DNA of 64,000 nucleotides from an uncultured Psychroserpens sp. (GCA_947489585.1 CANLEE010000012.1:1-64000), one strand, 5' to 3'; shown: positions 17,939-27,384, counted from the stretch's first letter. Numbers and translations: made by a program. The notes: a model not told the origin generated them from the sequence alone.

Positions 17939-18688
17939 ATGAGAAAACACATTGTAGCTGGAAATTGGAAAATGAACAACGGCTTAATACAAACAGAGAC
18001 ACTAATTTCAGATTTAAAACAACAAGTAAAAACATCTGATGCCGAAGTTATGATTGCACCAGCATTCACTAATCTTTGGCATGCTTTTCAATCAACAAGA
18101 CAAGATGATATTGAAGTTGTTGCTCAAAATATGCACTTCGCCGAAAACGGTGCATATACAGGAGAAGTAAGCCCAGGAATGCTTAAAAGTATTGGTGTTA
18201 AAACAGTGATTTTAGGACATAGTGAGCGTCGTGCTTATTATAACGAAACAGATGAATCTTTGGCTAAAAAAGTGGATACTGCATTGGAACATAATATGCG
18301 TATTATTTTCTGTTTTGGAGAAGAGTTAGCAGATCGAAAAGCGGGAAATGAGGAAGCAGTTGTTGAACGTCAGATTAAAAACGCCTTGTTTCATTTAGGT
18401 GCAGATGCCTTTAAAAATATTGTGTTAGCCTATGAGCCTGTTTGGGCGATTGGTACAGGAGAAACAGCGAGCCCTGAACAAGCACAAGATATGCATGCCT
18501 TTATAAGAAAGACATTAGAAAGTACATATGGCCATACAGTTGCTGATGACATGACGATTCTTTATGGTGGAAGTGTAAAACCAGGAAACGCTAAAGAGAT
18601 TTTTGGTAAGCCAGATGTTGATGGAGGACTCATTGGAGGTGCATCACTAAACGCCGAAGATTTTTATGCGATTGTCAATGCGTTCTAA
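17939..18688 (+). CDS. tpiA: triosephosphate isomerase
   Basis: TpiA interconverts dihydroxyacetone phosphate and glyceraldehyde 3-phosphate. The 249-residue barrel has all catalytic residues: Lys 11 in GNWKMN, His 94 in ILGHSERR and Glu 166 in AYEPVWAIGTG, plus the phosphate-binding YGGSVKPGN. It is last in a same-strand run from 14481 and is closed by a strong terminator. In many flavobacteria prmA follows directly; here an 8.5-kb block intervenes. Confidence 0.98.
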   Translation: MRKHIVAGNWKMNNGLIQTETLISDLKQQVKTSDAEVMIAPAFTNLWHAFQSTRQDDIEVVAQNMHFAENGAYTGEVSPGMLKSIGVKTVILGHSERRAYYNETDESLAKKVDTALEHNMRIIFCFGEELADRKAGNEEAVVERQIKNALFHLGADAFKNIVLAYEPVWAIGTGETASPEQAQDMHAFIRKTLESTYGHTVADDMTILYGGSVKPGNAKEIFGKPDVDGGLIGGASLNAEDFYAIVNAF

Positions 18689-18731
18689 ATTATAATTCAA
18701 ATATATTCAACGAAGCTTAAGCAAAGTTGAA

Positions 18732-18784
18732 CTAAGGGTATTCACTGAGTTTTTTAATTCAGAGAATACCCTTAGCTTTTTTTT
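18732..18784 (+). terminator. intrinsic terminator of tpiA
   Basis: CTAAGGGTATTC (18732-18743) pairs with GAATACCCTTAG (18764-18775), with further pairing inside apart from one mismatch, followed by eight T. This ends the housekeeping run before the accessory block. Confidence 0.88.
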
Positions 18785-18831
18785 AGATACACAATTTAAC
18801 TTGCAACTAGTTAATTTAAAAGTGTTTAAAA

Positions 18832-19305
18832 ATGAAAAATCAAAAATTTTATTCAGGAATAATAATAATGTGTTGCCTGTCGTTTTTTAGTGTGAAATGT
18901 GATAATCATGACGATTTCATAGAAGGAGAGGATGGTATAACCCAAGAACAAGATGCTCCAGTGATTACAGTATTGAAGCCTAATGAAGATGCTGTTTTTT
19001 ATACCGATGGAGGTGTTGATACACCCGACTATATTATTATAGAAGCTACAGCAACCGATGAATCTAAAATTGAAAGAGGCTCTGTAACAATTTTTAATAG
19101 CTCGGGCGTTCAGGTTGATTATTATGAAGAAACTTCTGCAACGCAAAACGGCCAATCTATAAATGCAATTTATACTTCGTTTAGAACTTTTGAATCAGGA
19201 GATTATCTGCTAGAATATGAATTTGTTGATAGTGCTGGTAACTCATCTTTTGAAACAAGAAATGTAACCTGTTTGTTTTCCGAAATCGATGGAAGCGAGA
19301 ATTAA
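18832..19305 (+). CDS. lipoprotein with Ig-like/cadherin-like fold
   Basis: A 157-residue protein with a signal ending FFSVKCDNHDD. The Cys at about residue 24 suits lipidation, although Lys at -1 is unusual. Residues about 45-150 have beta-sandwich features of bacterial Ig-like domains: APVITVLKPNEDAVFYTDG near the start, IIIEATATDESKIERGSVTIFN in the middle and YLLEYEFVDSAGNSS near the end. It probably sits on the cell surface or periplasmic face. Its end overlaps the start of the S74 fibre-like gene by 17 bases, so the two are translated from one message and may work together. Confidence 0.75.
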   Translation: MKNQKFYSGIIIMCCLSFFSVKCDNHDDFIEGEDGITQEQDAPVITVLKPNEDAVFYTDGGVDTPDYIIIEATATDESKIERGSVTIFNSSGVQVDYYEETSATQNGQSINAIYTSFRTFESGDYLLEYEFVDSAGNSSFETRNVTCLFSEIDGSEN

Positions 19306-21817
19306 ATTCTGCTTGTTTTTGGTATTTATTTTTCCAGTTTTTGCTTTTGCTCAAGTTGGTATTAATACAACCAATCCAAATGCCAGTTTAGATATACGTT
19401 CTTCTAGCGTTTCAACTCCAGCAAATACGGATGGTATTTTAATTCCGAAGATAGATGAGTATCCATCTGCTAATCCTACAGCTGCCCAAGATGGTATGAT
19501 GGTATATGCTACCGGAAATGGAAGCGTTGCTAAAGGGTTTTACTATTGGGATATTGCAACCATAACTTGGGTTTCTTTTGCTGGAACTACGATAGAAAAA
19601 ATTGATGATTTAATAGATGGAAAATCCGATAGCGATGGTAGTATAAATGGTTCATCTATCTTTTTAGGTGTTAATGCAGGTGTCAATGATGATGAAACTA
19701 ATAATAGAAATGTCGGTATTGGTTTTTTTTCTATGCATAATAATACGTCTGGTAGTGGAAATGTTGCTTATGGTGAGCAAGTTTTATATAGTAATTCAAT
19801 TGGTAGTAATAATACAGCTTTGGGAGCTAATTCTATGTATGACAATACAACAGGATTTGCAAATACTGTCGTAGGCAATTATGCGTTACGAGATAATATT
19901 GATGGTGATTATAATACAGTTATAGGCAGATTTGCTGGCTCAAATACTAATGGAAATAGAAATGTGTTTATTGGCGCAAATTCTGGTTCTGGTTTACCAG
20001 ATACAAAAGAAGGAAGTGTATTTATAGGCTTTGAAGCTGGTTATAATGAGGCTAATAGTAATCGTTTATACATAGAAAACACTTCTAGTACAAGTCCATT
20101 AATTTATGGTGAATTTGATAATGATTTTTTAAAGATCAATGGAGATTTAGAAATAACAAAAAGCACAAATGCAAGTACCACAGTTGTGACACCATTTGGG
20201 TTTCAATCAGCATTAAAATTATTTGAACGTGGAACTGGTGGTGATTACGGATTTGAATTTCAGTATGATGGCGCACCAGATAAACTCTATTTGTGGTCGA
20301 GAACGTTTGCAGGTAATGAAGATATTAGAATGACTTGGCTTAAAGATGGTAAAATAGGTATGAATGATACGTCACCAGATGCTAGATTAGATATTGAAGC
20401 CAGTAATACAACTTCACCAACAAATACAGATGGAATTTTAATTCCTAGAATTGATGCATTTCCATCTACAAATCCTACCGCAAATCAAAATGGAATGTTG
20501 GTGTTTTTAAACACTGATAATTCTTTTTACTTCTGGAATAACAGTACAACAGCATGGCAAAAAATGAGTCAAATAGAACGCGTTAATGATTTACTTGATG
20601 GCAAATCTGACAATGATGGATCAGACAATGGATCCTCACTTTTCTTAGGAGTGAACGCTGGCGCTAATGATGATAGTACAGATAATGATAATGTTGGTTT
20701 AGGATATTATGCATTGCACTTTAATACTTCTGGAGAACGAAATACAGCACTAGGAAGTACGGCTTTAATTAGTAATACAACAGGAAATGATAATGCTGCT
20801 TTTGGTAGGAGAGCATTGTATTGGTCTACCACAGCGTCAGATAATTCAGCTTTTGGAAGTCTAGCAATGGAAGACAATACTACTGGAACTGGAAATTCAG
20901 CTTTTGGTAGTAGTGTATTGGCAAATAATACAACGGGCTCTTATAACTCAGTTTATGGTAGTTTTGCGATGTTCTCAAATACCACTGGAGGAGAAAACAC
21001 ATCATTTGGATATACGTCATTATATGTAAATACAACAGGGTCAAGTAATTCAGTCTTTGGAAATTATGCAATGTATAACAATACAACAGGGTCAAGTAAT
21101 TCAGTTCTAGGGAATAATGCAATGTTTGCTAATACAACTGGATTTTCTAATACAGCAATAGGTCGTTTTGTTTTGAATGGTAATACAACAGGTTATTTTA
21201 ATACTGCTGTTGGTAGATCTGCACTAGGCAATATTACTACTGGGAGATATAACACGGCTATAGGAGCAAATAGTGGACCTACAATTGGTCTTCTCGTGAA
21301 TACTACTTCGATAGGCTATGGAGCGCAACCCACAAGTTCAAACGAAGTACGAATTGGAAATGCTTCAGTAGGAATAATTGGTGGCTATGCGAGTTGGACT
21401 TTGTTTTCAGATAGACGCTTAAAAACTAATATTCAAGACAATGTAGTTGGATTGGAATTTATAAAAAAATTACGCCCTGTTAGCTATAACTATGATATGA
21501 ATGCCATTGCGCGATTTGATAAAACACCTGACAGTTTACGTATAAGAGATGCGGAAATATTAAAGGCTCAAGAAATTCAAACAGGTTTTATTGCTCAAGA
21601 AGTAGAAGCTGCGGCTAATGCTGTAGGTTTTGATTTTCATGGCATCGTAAAACCTCACGACAGTAATGGAACTTACGCCTTGCGTTATGCAGAATTTGTA
21701 GTGCCTTTGGTAAAAGCAATGCAAGAGCAACAATCAATTATTGAAACCCAAGAACAAGAAATAAGCGAATTGCGAAACGAAATTGAACAGATTAAATTAT
21801 TTTTAAAGCACAAATAA
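19289..21817 (+). CDS. tail-fibre-like surface protein with beta-roll repeats and C-terminal S74 chaperone domain
   Basis: An 842-residue secreted protein. A signal peptide (about 1-21, ending FAFAQ) precedes VGINTTNPNASLDIRSSS. Two similar units follow, starting at about residues 27 and 365: each has (S/R)LDI, TDGILIP(K/R)ID, NPTAxQxGM, LxDGKSDxDGSxNGSSxFLGVNAG, then repeats. The repeats, especially residues about 470-670, have a 17-residue period N-T-T-G-x2-N-S-x2-G-x2-A-M-x2, like YadA-type head beta-rolls. The C terminus (from about 705) is an intramolecular chaperone of the endosialidase S74 type: FSDRRLKTNI, LEFIKKLRPVSYN and TGFIAQEVE, then a coiled coil. It is expected to trimerise and to autocleave before the S74 part. 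The sensor kinase gene starts 7 bp later. Confidence 0.88.
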   Translation: MEARIKFCLFLVFIFPVFAFAQVGINTTNPNASLDIRSSSVSTPANTDGILIPKIDEYPSANPTAAQDGMMVYATGNGSVAKGFYYWDIATITWVSFAGTTIEKIDDLIDGKSDSDGSINGSSIFLGVNAGVNDDETNNRNVGIGFFSMHNNTSGSGNVAYGEQVLYSNSIGSNNTALGANSMYDNTTGFANTVVGNYALRDNIDGDYNTVIGRFAGSNTNGNRNVFIGANSGSGLPDTKEGSVFIGFEAGYNEANSNRLYIENTSSTSPLIYGEFDNDFLKINGDLEITKSTNASTTVVTPFGFQSALKLFERGTGGDYGFEFQYDGAPDKLYLWSRTFAGNEDIRMTWLKDGKIGMNDTSPDARLDIEASNTTSPTNTDGILIPRIDAFPSTNPTANQNGMLVFLNTDNSFYFWNNSTTAWQKMSQIERVNDLLDGKSDNDGSDNGSSLFLGVNAGANDDSTDNDNVGLGYYALHFNTSGERNTALGSTALISNTTGNDNAAFGRRALYWSTTASDNSAFGSLAMEDNTTGTGNSAFGSSVLANNTTGSYNSVYGSFAMFSNTTGGENTSFGYTSLYVNTTGSSNSVFGNYAMYNNTTGSSNSVLGNNAMFANTTGFSNTAIGRFVLNGNTTGYFNTAVGRSALGNITTGRYNTAIGANSGPTIGLLVNTTSIGYGAQPTSSNEVRIGNASVGIIGGYASWTLFSDRRLKTNIQDNVVGLEFIKKLRPVSYNYDMNAIARFDKTPDSLRIRDAEILKAQEIQTGFIAQEVEAAANAVGFDFHGIVKPHDSNGTYALRYAEFVVPLVKAMQEQQSIIETQEQEISELRNEIEQIKLFLKHK
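20690..21290 (+). repeat. 51-bp tandem repeats encoding the 17-residue beta-roll unit
   Basis: About a dozen imperfect copies of a 51-bp unit encode NTTGxxNSxxGxxAMxx. The two units beginning near 21029 and 21080 share the same 25-base stretch around ACAACAGGGTCAAGTAATTC, so these two copies are recent or kept identical by recombination. Copy number could vary between strains. Confidence 0.8.
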
Positions 21818-21823
21818 AGACTT

Positions 21824-23767
21824 ATGAGAAATAATTTGAGATATTTTATTGTCCTTTTTTTATGCCTCGTTTCTTATTCACTTTTTGGTCAGACTACTGG
21901 AATTGATAGTTTGAAAAGAGAGCTTAATAAAAAACATCCAGATACCACTTTCGTTAGTATTTATTTGTCCCTTTCGGCAGAGAGTATTTATTATGATTTT
22001 AAGAAGGCAAAACCTTATGCAGACAGTGCTCTTCAATATTCTTTGAAAACCAACAAATATCAAATAGCACAAGTGTATAATAACTTAGGACTTATAGAGC
22101 ATGAAAATGGAGAACCAGAGTTAGCGAGAATGTTTTACGACAAAGCACTGAAAGAATTAGATGAAAATGATGATAAAAAAGTTAGAGGAATAGTTTATGG
22201 TAATTACTCTGTTACGTATGATAATTCTAACAATTTTGATAAAGAATTAGAATATAGCCTAAAGGCAATTGAACTAAATAGTGGTGATGATTTTGAGTTA
22301 AGTTTCTTGTATTATAACCATTCTGTCATTTATGAAGATGCAGGTTTTAATAATGAGTCGGTTTATTATTTAGAGTTAGCAAGAGAAATGGCAAGTCGTT
22401 CAGAAGAACTTCGCGTTGAATCCTATGCTTCAATGAATTTAGCATACCATGCCATGCGTGAAAAGGAATACAGTAAGGCAGAAAATTACTTAGTTAGAGT
22501 TGGAGAAATTTGTCAAGAAACAAATTCTTTAGAAGTATGTCATTATTATTATTTAACATTAGGTAGGCTTCAAACGCTGCAAGAAAAATATAATGAAGCT
22601 GAAGTTTCTATACTCAAGTCTAAAGATTTAGCGATACAAAGAAATTTAGAATCAAAAATTGTAGAAAGCTATTTGATGCTTGGTAATTTAGAGTTTGAAA
22701 AAGGAAATTATGCCGAAGCTGCTCATATTTATGATACTAAAAACATTGATTCTTTTGAAGTGATAAACTTATGGTATGCAGATTTAAAATATAAAAAGCG
22801 TGCCTTGCTGGAATCAAAATTAGGGAATCACAAAAAATCAAATGAGTTGCTTTATAATTATTTGACTTACGCAGATTCAATCCATAAATCTGAAAACAGA
22901 AGCCTTCTTACCAATGCTGATAGAAAATATAAAATAGAAAAGAAAAACAAAGAAATAGCAGAACAACAATTAGAACTTAAAGAACAAGAAACTGAAATTC
23001 AGAAACAGGACTCTCAAATTATCTACATGACAGGATTGGCTTTATTTTTATTGGTCGCTGGATTATTAACCTGGTTAGTATATCAACAAAAGCAAAAGCG
23101 AAAAAATCAGGAAATTTTAACCTTAAAACGTGAATATCAAATTAAATCCTTAGAATCCTTAATCGAAGGCGAAGAAAAAGAACGTTTCAGAATTGCTAAA
23201 GAATTACATGATGGCATCAATGGCGATTTATCAGCTATAAAATATAAGTTGTCTTCATTATTAGAAATGAATAACAAGGTAATAAAGGAAGCCATCACTA
23301 TGATTGATGATTCTTGTGAGCAAGTAAGGGCTATTTCACATAATTTGATGCCACCTTCATTAGAAAATTTTAACTTAGTAGAAGCAACTGAAAATTATTG
23401 TGATAGTATTAATGCTGTAAATAAGGAATCAGTCACATTTCAGTTTATTGGTGAAGACATTCAGATATCTAAAAAAGCTGAAGTAAATGCGTTTAGAATT
23501 ATTCAGGAATTGATATCAAATGCCTTAAAACATGCTCAAGCTGGAGAGATTAATGTGCAATTGAGCAATAGAGAAGGAGTTGTTCAAATTACCGTTGAAG
23601 ATGATGGTAAAGGTTTTGATCAAAACAATATTGAAAGCCAAGGAATTGGCTTAAGTAACATTCAATCTAGAGCAGATTATTTAAATGCTGAAATAGACTT
23701 GATATCAAATGCTCAAGGCACATCGTGTACCATAGATATTGACTTAAACAAATTAAATGACAACTAA
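21824..23767 (+). CDS. TPR-containing sensor histidine kinase (HisKA_3/NarX-like)
   Basis: A 647-residue membrane kinase. A signal peptide (1-22) exports a TPR region (about 30-340) to the periplasm. A coiled coil (about 365-400) and one membrane helix (about 403-422) lead to a cytoplasmic HisKA_3 dimerisation domain with the phosphorylated His 462 in ERFRIAKELHDGINGDL. The HATPase domain has NALKHA, DDGKGFD and GIGLSNIQSRA. It lies 7 bp after the fibre-like gene and overlaps the response regulator by 11 bases, so the pair is a translationally coupled two-component system. The periplasmic TPR suggests it senses a protein or peptide partner, possibly the co-encoded surface proteins; that is inference. 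Confidence 0.93.
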   Translation: MRNNLRYFIVLFLCLVSYSLFGQTTGIDSLKRELNKKHPDTTFVSIYLSLSAESIYYDFKKAKPYADSALQYSLKTNKYQIAQVYNNLGLIEHENGEPELARMFYDKALKELDENDDKKVRGIVYGNYSVTYDNSNNFDKELEYSLKAIELNSGDDFELSFLYYNHSVIYEDAGFNNESVYYLELAREMASRSEELRVESYASMNLAYHAMREKEYSKAENYLVRVGEICQETNSLEVCHYYYLTLGRLQTLQEKYNEAEVSILKSKDLAIQRNLESKIVESYLMLGNLEFEKGNYAEAAHIYDTKNIDSFEVINLWYADLKYKKRALLESKLGNHKKSNELLYNYLTYADSIHKSENRSLLTNADRKYKIEKKNKEIAEQQLELKEQETEIQKQDSQIIYMTGLALFLLVAGLLTWLVYQQKQKRKNQEILTLKREYQIKSLESLIEGEEKERFRIAKELHDGINGDLSAIKYKLSSLLEMNNKVIKEAITMIDDSCEQVRAISHNLMPPSLENFNLVEATENYCDSINAVNKESVTFQFIGEDIQISKKAEVNAFRIIQELISNALKHAQAGEINVQLSNREGVVQITVEDDGKGFDQNNIESQGIGLSNIQSRADYLNAEIDLISNAQGTSCTIDIDLNKLNDN

Positions 23768-24392
23768 AATTGCAATTACCGATGATCATGTGATGGTGCT
23801 TAAAGGTATCGAATCAATGTTAGAAAACACTTCTGAAGTGTCTGTTATTGCCACTTATGTTAATGCGAAAGATGCATTGGAAGGTTTGAAAAGACAACAA
23901 CCTGATGTCTTGCTTCTAGATATTAATTTACCTGATATTAATGGGATAGATTTGAGTAAACAATTACTAAAACTATATCCAGATTTGAAGATAATTGCAC
24001 TTACCAATTTTGAAGATATTTCGTTTGTAAAACGAATGCTGAAAAACGGTGTGCATGGTTATTTATTAAAAAATACAGATAAAATTGAATTAATTCAAGC
24101 CCTTAAAACGGTATTATCTGGAAGTCTTTATATTCAAAAAAGCATCAATGATAAACTACTAAATCAATTGTCATCTAAACCAGCAGGCAATGGTTTAGAA
24201 ATAAAACTTACTCGTAGGGAACATGATGTTTTGGTAGGTATTTCTGAAGAGTTAACCACACAACAAATCTCAGAAAAACTATTCATTAGTCCAAAAACAG
24301 TCGAAACACATCGTATGAACATTATGAGTAAACTTGGGGCAAAGAATAGTGTTGGTATTATTAAAATTGCCATCGAAAAAGAATTGCTTTAG
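23757..24392 (+). CDS. LuxR/NarL-family response regulator
   Basis: A 211-residue regulator. The receiver domain (about 1-120) has the acidic pair DDH near residue 8, phospho-acceptor Asp 55 in LLLDINLPDINGIDL and the conserved Lys in LLKNTDK. The C-terminal LuxR helix-turn-helix is LTRREHDVLVGISEELTTQQI followed by SPKTVETHRMNIMSKLG. It is the partner of the kinase gene it overlaps by 11 bases. Its DNA targets are unknown; autoregulation or control of nearby surface genes would be usual. Confidence 0.95.
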   Translation: MTTKIAITDDHVMVLKGIESMLENTSEVSVIATYVNAKDALEGLKRQQPDVLLLDINLPDINGIDLSKQLLKLYPDLKIIALTNFEDISFVKRMLKNGVHGYLLKNTDKIELIQALKTVLSGSLYIQKSINDKLLNQLSSKPAGNGLEIKLTRREHDVLVGISEELTTQQISEKLFISPKTVETHRMNIMSKLGAKNSVGIIKIAIEKELL

Positions 24393-24438
24393 TTGCATTT
24401 TAAAAATTGCTTATCTTTTACTTCTTAAATAGAAGTAT

Positions 24439-25554
24439 TTGAATTTCAATGTATTTAATAGTATTATTCTAGCAGGCGTCATCCAAGGGCTACTATTTGG
24501 TGCTATTGTTTTTATGTCTAAAAAATATAAAAACAAGAGTGTGTACATTTTGGCTAGTATAATCGTTATATACTCATTAAGTAATTTGCAGTTTTATCTT
24601 CAGGATGTAGGCATTACATCTTATGATGAACTATTGCGGTATTATTATATTCCTTGGGGTAATTTGGTGCCTGTTCTATTTTATTTTTATGTCATAAGCT
24701 ATCTTAATCCTGAATATAAATTTTCAACGAAAGACTACGTTCTATCCCTTCCGTTTATTGTTTCCTTTTTATTAGCATTGATTTATAAAATTGGTAAAGC
24801 CATTCAGAATGAAAGTAGCTGGCTTGAACACCTGAAATTGTATTTAGAAGGATTCGATGAATTGATTTCAGCCTTATTCCATATTGCAATCTTCATTATT
24901 CTAATTACTAAAGTTAATCAATACAAAAAAAGCAATGGTGATTTTTCATTTAATACTGTGAAGTTACATGTAGATTGGATGAAAAGTACATTTTTTGCAA
25001 TGTTATTTGTTGCAGTTATTTGGATTATACTTACCGTAATGTATATGCAACGCCCTGGAGAGATTTCTTTTTATCCGTTATGGATTTCAATGGCTATTCT
25101 TATTTATTGGTTTGGTCATATAGGCATTTATAAGTATGGAATCTTAGAAGAGCGAAAGCAGATTAGAGAAAAGAAAAGACGTAAGAAACTTCCAATTTCA
25201 GAATCTAAAACGAAGCATATTATTATCGAACGCTTAAAACAGTTTCTTGAAGATGAAAAACGTTTTTTAGATGCTTCATTAACTTTAGAAAAAACTGCTG
25301 AAGCATTAGAATTGAGTCAAGGGCATCTTTCCAAAATTATTAATACAGAACTCAGTATTAGTTTCAAAGATTATATTAATACACTTCGTGTTGAAGAAGC
25401 AAAGTTATATTTAACCGATGATGATTTTTCAAATTATACTTTAGTTGCTATCGGTTTGGAAGCTGGTTTTAATTCGAAATCGGCTTTTAATGCGTCCTTC
25501 AAAAAAATCACAGGAGAAACACCTTCCCAGTTTAAAAACAGACAAATCAATTAG
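24439..25554 (+). CDS. membrane-anchored AraC-family regulator (TTG start)
   Basis: A 371-residue protein. Seven hydrophobic helices fill residues about 5-235, then a basic linker (REKKRRKKLP) leads to an AraC-type DNA-binding domain (about 270-371): LEKTAEALELSQGHLSKIIN is the first HTH and VAIGLEAGFNSKSAFNASFKK with GETPSQF is the second. The start is TTG 24439, which gives the family N terminus NFNVFNSIILAGVIQGLLFG; the next Met is inside helix 2. The gap after the response regulator is 46 bp, so it may be co-transcribed. An integral-membrane AraC regulator probably senses a ligand in the membrane or periplasm directly; this is inference from the domain order. Confidence 0.88.
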   Translation: MNFNVFNSIILAGVIQGLLFGAIVFMSKKYKNKSVYILASIIVIYSLSNLQFYLQDVGITSYDELLRYYYIPWGNLVPVLFYFYVISYLNPEYKFSTKDYVLSLPFIVSFLLALIYKIGKAIQNESSWLEHLKLYLEGFDELISALFHIAIFIILITKVNQYKKSNGDFSFNTVKLHVDWMKSTFFAMLFVAVIWIILTVMYMQRPGEISFYPLWISMAILIYWFGHIGIYKYGILEERKQIREKKRRKKLPISESKTKHIIIERLKQFLEDEKRFLDASLTLEKTAEALELSQGHLSKIINTELSISFKDYINTLRVEEAKLYLTDDDFSNYTLVAIGLEAGFNSKSAFNASFKKITGETPSQFKNRQIN

Positions 25555-25641
25555 TCTTATTTTTTCATAATCACATAAAATAGCACGTTCATAATTATTG
25601 TCATAAGTAGCTTTATCTAGCTATAACACAAAAACAAAATT

Positions 25642-27183
25642 ATGAAACAATTATTATTTTTTACACTGTTATTAATGTCAAACATATTAATAGCTCAAGG
25701 CTGGGGACAAACACAAAAAATAGTTCCAGATGATAGGTTTTTAGGTCAACAATTTGGTGCAGATATTGCAATAGACGGAAATTATGCCGTAGTTGGTGTC
25801 TTGGTTAATAATTTAGCAGATGCTGCATATATATACGAGTATGGTGGTAATGGCAATTGGGTTCAATTACAAAAATTAGAAAGCCCAGAGCCTAATCAAT
25901 TTGACCATTTTGGAGTTGAGGTCGCTATTGATGGCGATTATATTTTTATCGGAGCGATTGGTGAAGATTATGATGCCCTCGGAGCAAATTTCGTTCAAGG
26001 TGCAGGAGCTGTATATATATTTAAAAAACAAGCTAATGGTACTTTCTTATTTGAACATAAGATTGTGGCATCTGACCGTGAATTTATTAATGAATTTGGC
26101 CGAGATATTGCCATTAGTGGTGATTATGCCATTGTAGGAGTACAGCGGCAAGATTATGACGCAGAAGGAAACAACTTTATAGATGATGCAGGTGCTGCCT
26201 ACATTTTTGAAAAAGATGACGATGGAATATGGAAAGAGGTTAATAAACTAGTAGCATCAGACAGAGGAGCTTTTGATTATTTTGGAGAAGCAGTCGCTAT
26301 AGATGGAAATTATGCGGTTGTAGGTGCATACATTGAAGATGAAGATGAAAATGGTGCCAATACACTAGATTTTTCTGGTTCAGCATATATATTTGAACGT
26401 GATGGTATAGGTGATTGGAATCAAGTCCAAAAAATTGTGCCTTCAAATAGACAAGGGAGTGAGCTCTTTGGAAGAGATGTAGCCGTGAGCGGTAACTTTA
26501 TAGCTGTGGGAGCAGAACAAGGAAATGTGATTGGAGATTATACAGGTTCTGTATATATGTTTGAGAGGAACGGAACTGGAATTTGGAATGAAGTACAGGA
26601 AATTGTGGTTTCAAACGCGTCAAATGCTGATAAAATTGGGTATGCAGTAGATATAGATGGAAATGTTGTAATCGCTGGCGCTTATAATACTTCTATTGGT
26701 GGAAGCGCATATGTATTCGAGAAAGACATAAATGGTGATTGGAACCAAGTACAACATCTTATTGCTTCAGATATTGCCACTTTAGATAGCTTTGGATATG
26801 ATGTTGCTTTAAATGGCGATTATGCCATAGTTGGCGCTTATGAAGAAGATGAAGATGAAATGGATTTAAACACTTTAACTAGTGCAGGTTCTGCCTATTT
26901 CTTTGATGCTAATGAACCAACGCTATCAGTTTCAGAAACCACACTAGAAAATGATATAAAAGTCTATCCAAACCCTACTAACGGTGAACTCACTATAGAT
27001 TTAAATCAACAGAATAAGCAAATTCAAATTGAGGTATACAATATTCTAGGGCAACGTATAATTGATAACACCTATCATGCAACCCAAACCGTTCGTCTAA
27101 GGCTGGATGCTCCACCAGGATCCTACTATGTAAGAATGATTACTGATGTCACTAGTGTAGTAGTAAAGATTATTAAACAATAA
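25642..27183 (+). CDS. T9SS-exported FG-GAP/integrin-like repeat protein
   Basis: A 513-residue secreted protein. The signal peptide (1-18, ending LIAQ) precedes seven or so repeats of about 60 residues with the pattern FGxDVAIDGNYAVVGA and SAYIFEKDxxGxWxQVQKI, a form of FG-GAP propeller blade. The last 75 residues are a T9SS type A sorting domain (VYPNPTNGELTI, VYNILGQRI, GSYYVRMI, VVVKIIKQ). The protein is expected to be secreted and cleaved or anchored on the surface. The gene is 87 bp from the AraC regulator gene and is the last in the accessory block. Confidence 0.88.
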   Translation: MKQLLFFTLLLMSNILIAQGWGQTQKIVPDDRFLGQQFGADIAIDGNYAVVGVLVNNLADAAYIYEYGGNGNWVQLQKLESPEPNQFDHFGVEVAIDGDYIFIGAIGEDYDALGANFVQGAGAVYIFKKQANGTFLFEHKIVASDREFINEFGRDIAISGDYAIVGVQRQDYDAEGNNFIDDAGAAYIFEKDDDGIWKEVNKLVASDRGAFDYFGEAVAIDGNYAVVGAYIEDEDENGANTLDFSGSAYIFERDGIGDWNQVQKIVPSNRQGSELFGRDVAVSGNFIAVGAEQGNVIGDYTGSVYMFERNGTGIWNEVQEIVVSNASNADKIGYAVDIDGNVVIAGAYNTSIGGSAYVFEKDINGDWNQVQHLIASDIATLDSFGYDVALNGDYAIVGAYEEDEDEMDLNTLTSAGSAYFFDANEPTLSVSETTLENDIKVYPNPTNGELTIDLNQQNKQIQIEVYNILGQRIIDNTYHATQTVRLRLDAPPGSYYVRMITDVTSVVVKIIKQ

Positions 27184-27246
27184 GATAGACTATCATAAAA
27201 ACAGTTGTTTGTATAAGTATAATGCTTGTTTTAAGTGTTTATAGCG

Positions 27247-27292
27247 CTAAGGTTAATGTTGGAATTGAGTAATCTATTCCAACGTGCCTTAG
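27247..27292 (+). promoter_or_regulatory. imperfect stem-loop upstream of prmA
   Basis: CTAAGG (27247-27252) pairs with CCTTAG (27287-27292), and inside it GTTGGAAT (27258-27265) pairs with ATTCCAAC (27276-27283) around a 10-base loop. There is no T run, so a terminator is unlikely unless it has decayed. It sits about 65 bp after the FG-GAP gene and 90 bp before prmA. Confidence 0.45.
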
Positions 27293-27359
27293 ATGCAAAT
27301 TGTTTAGAGATTAGCGAGATTAAGAAATGCTCAATACGATGAAACTGATAAATTACATG

Positions 27360-27367
27360 TAACTTTG
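27360..27367 (+). promoter_or_regulatory. -7 element of prmA
   Basis: TAACTTTG fits TAnnTTTG and ends 17 bases before the prmA ATG, giving a short leader. No TTG was found at 19-base spacing. Confidence 0.45.
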
Positions 27368-27384
27368 TAGTTTAAACAGATTAC

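Noticed and set aside
20690..21290. CRISPR-like array in the repeats
   Set aside because: The repeats are in frame within one gene, have no unique spacers, and encode a beta-roll.
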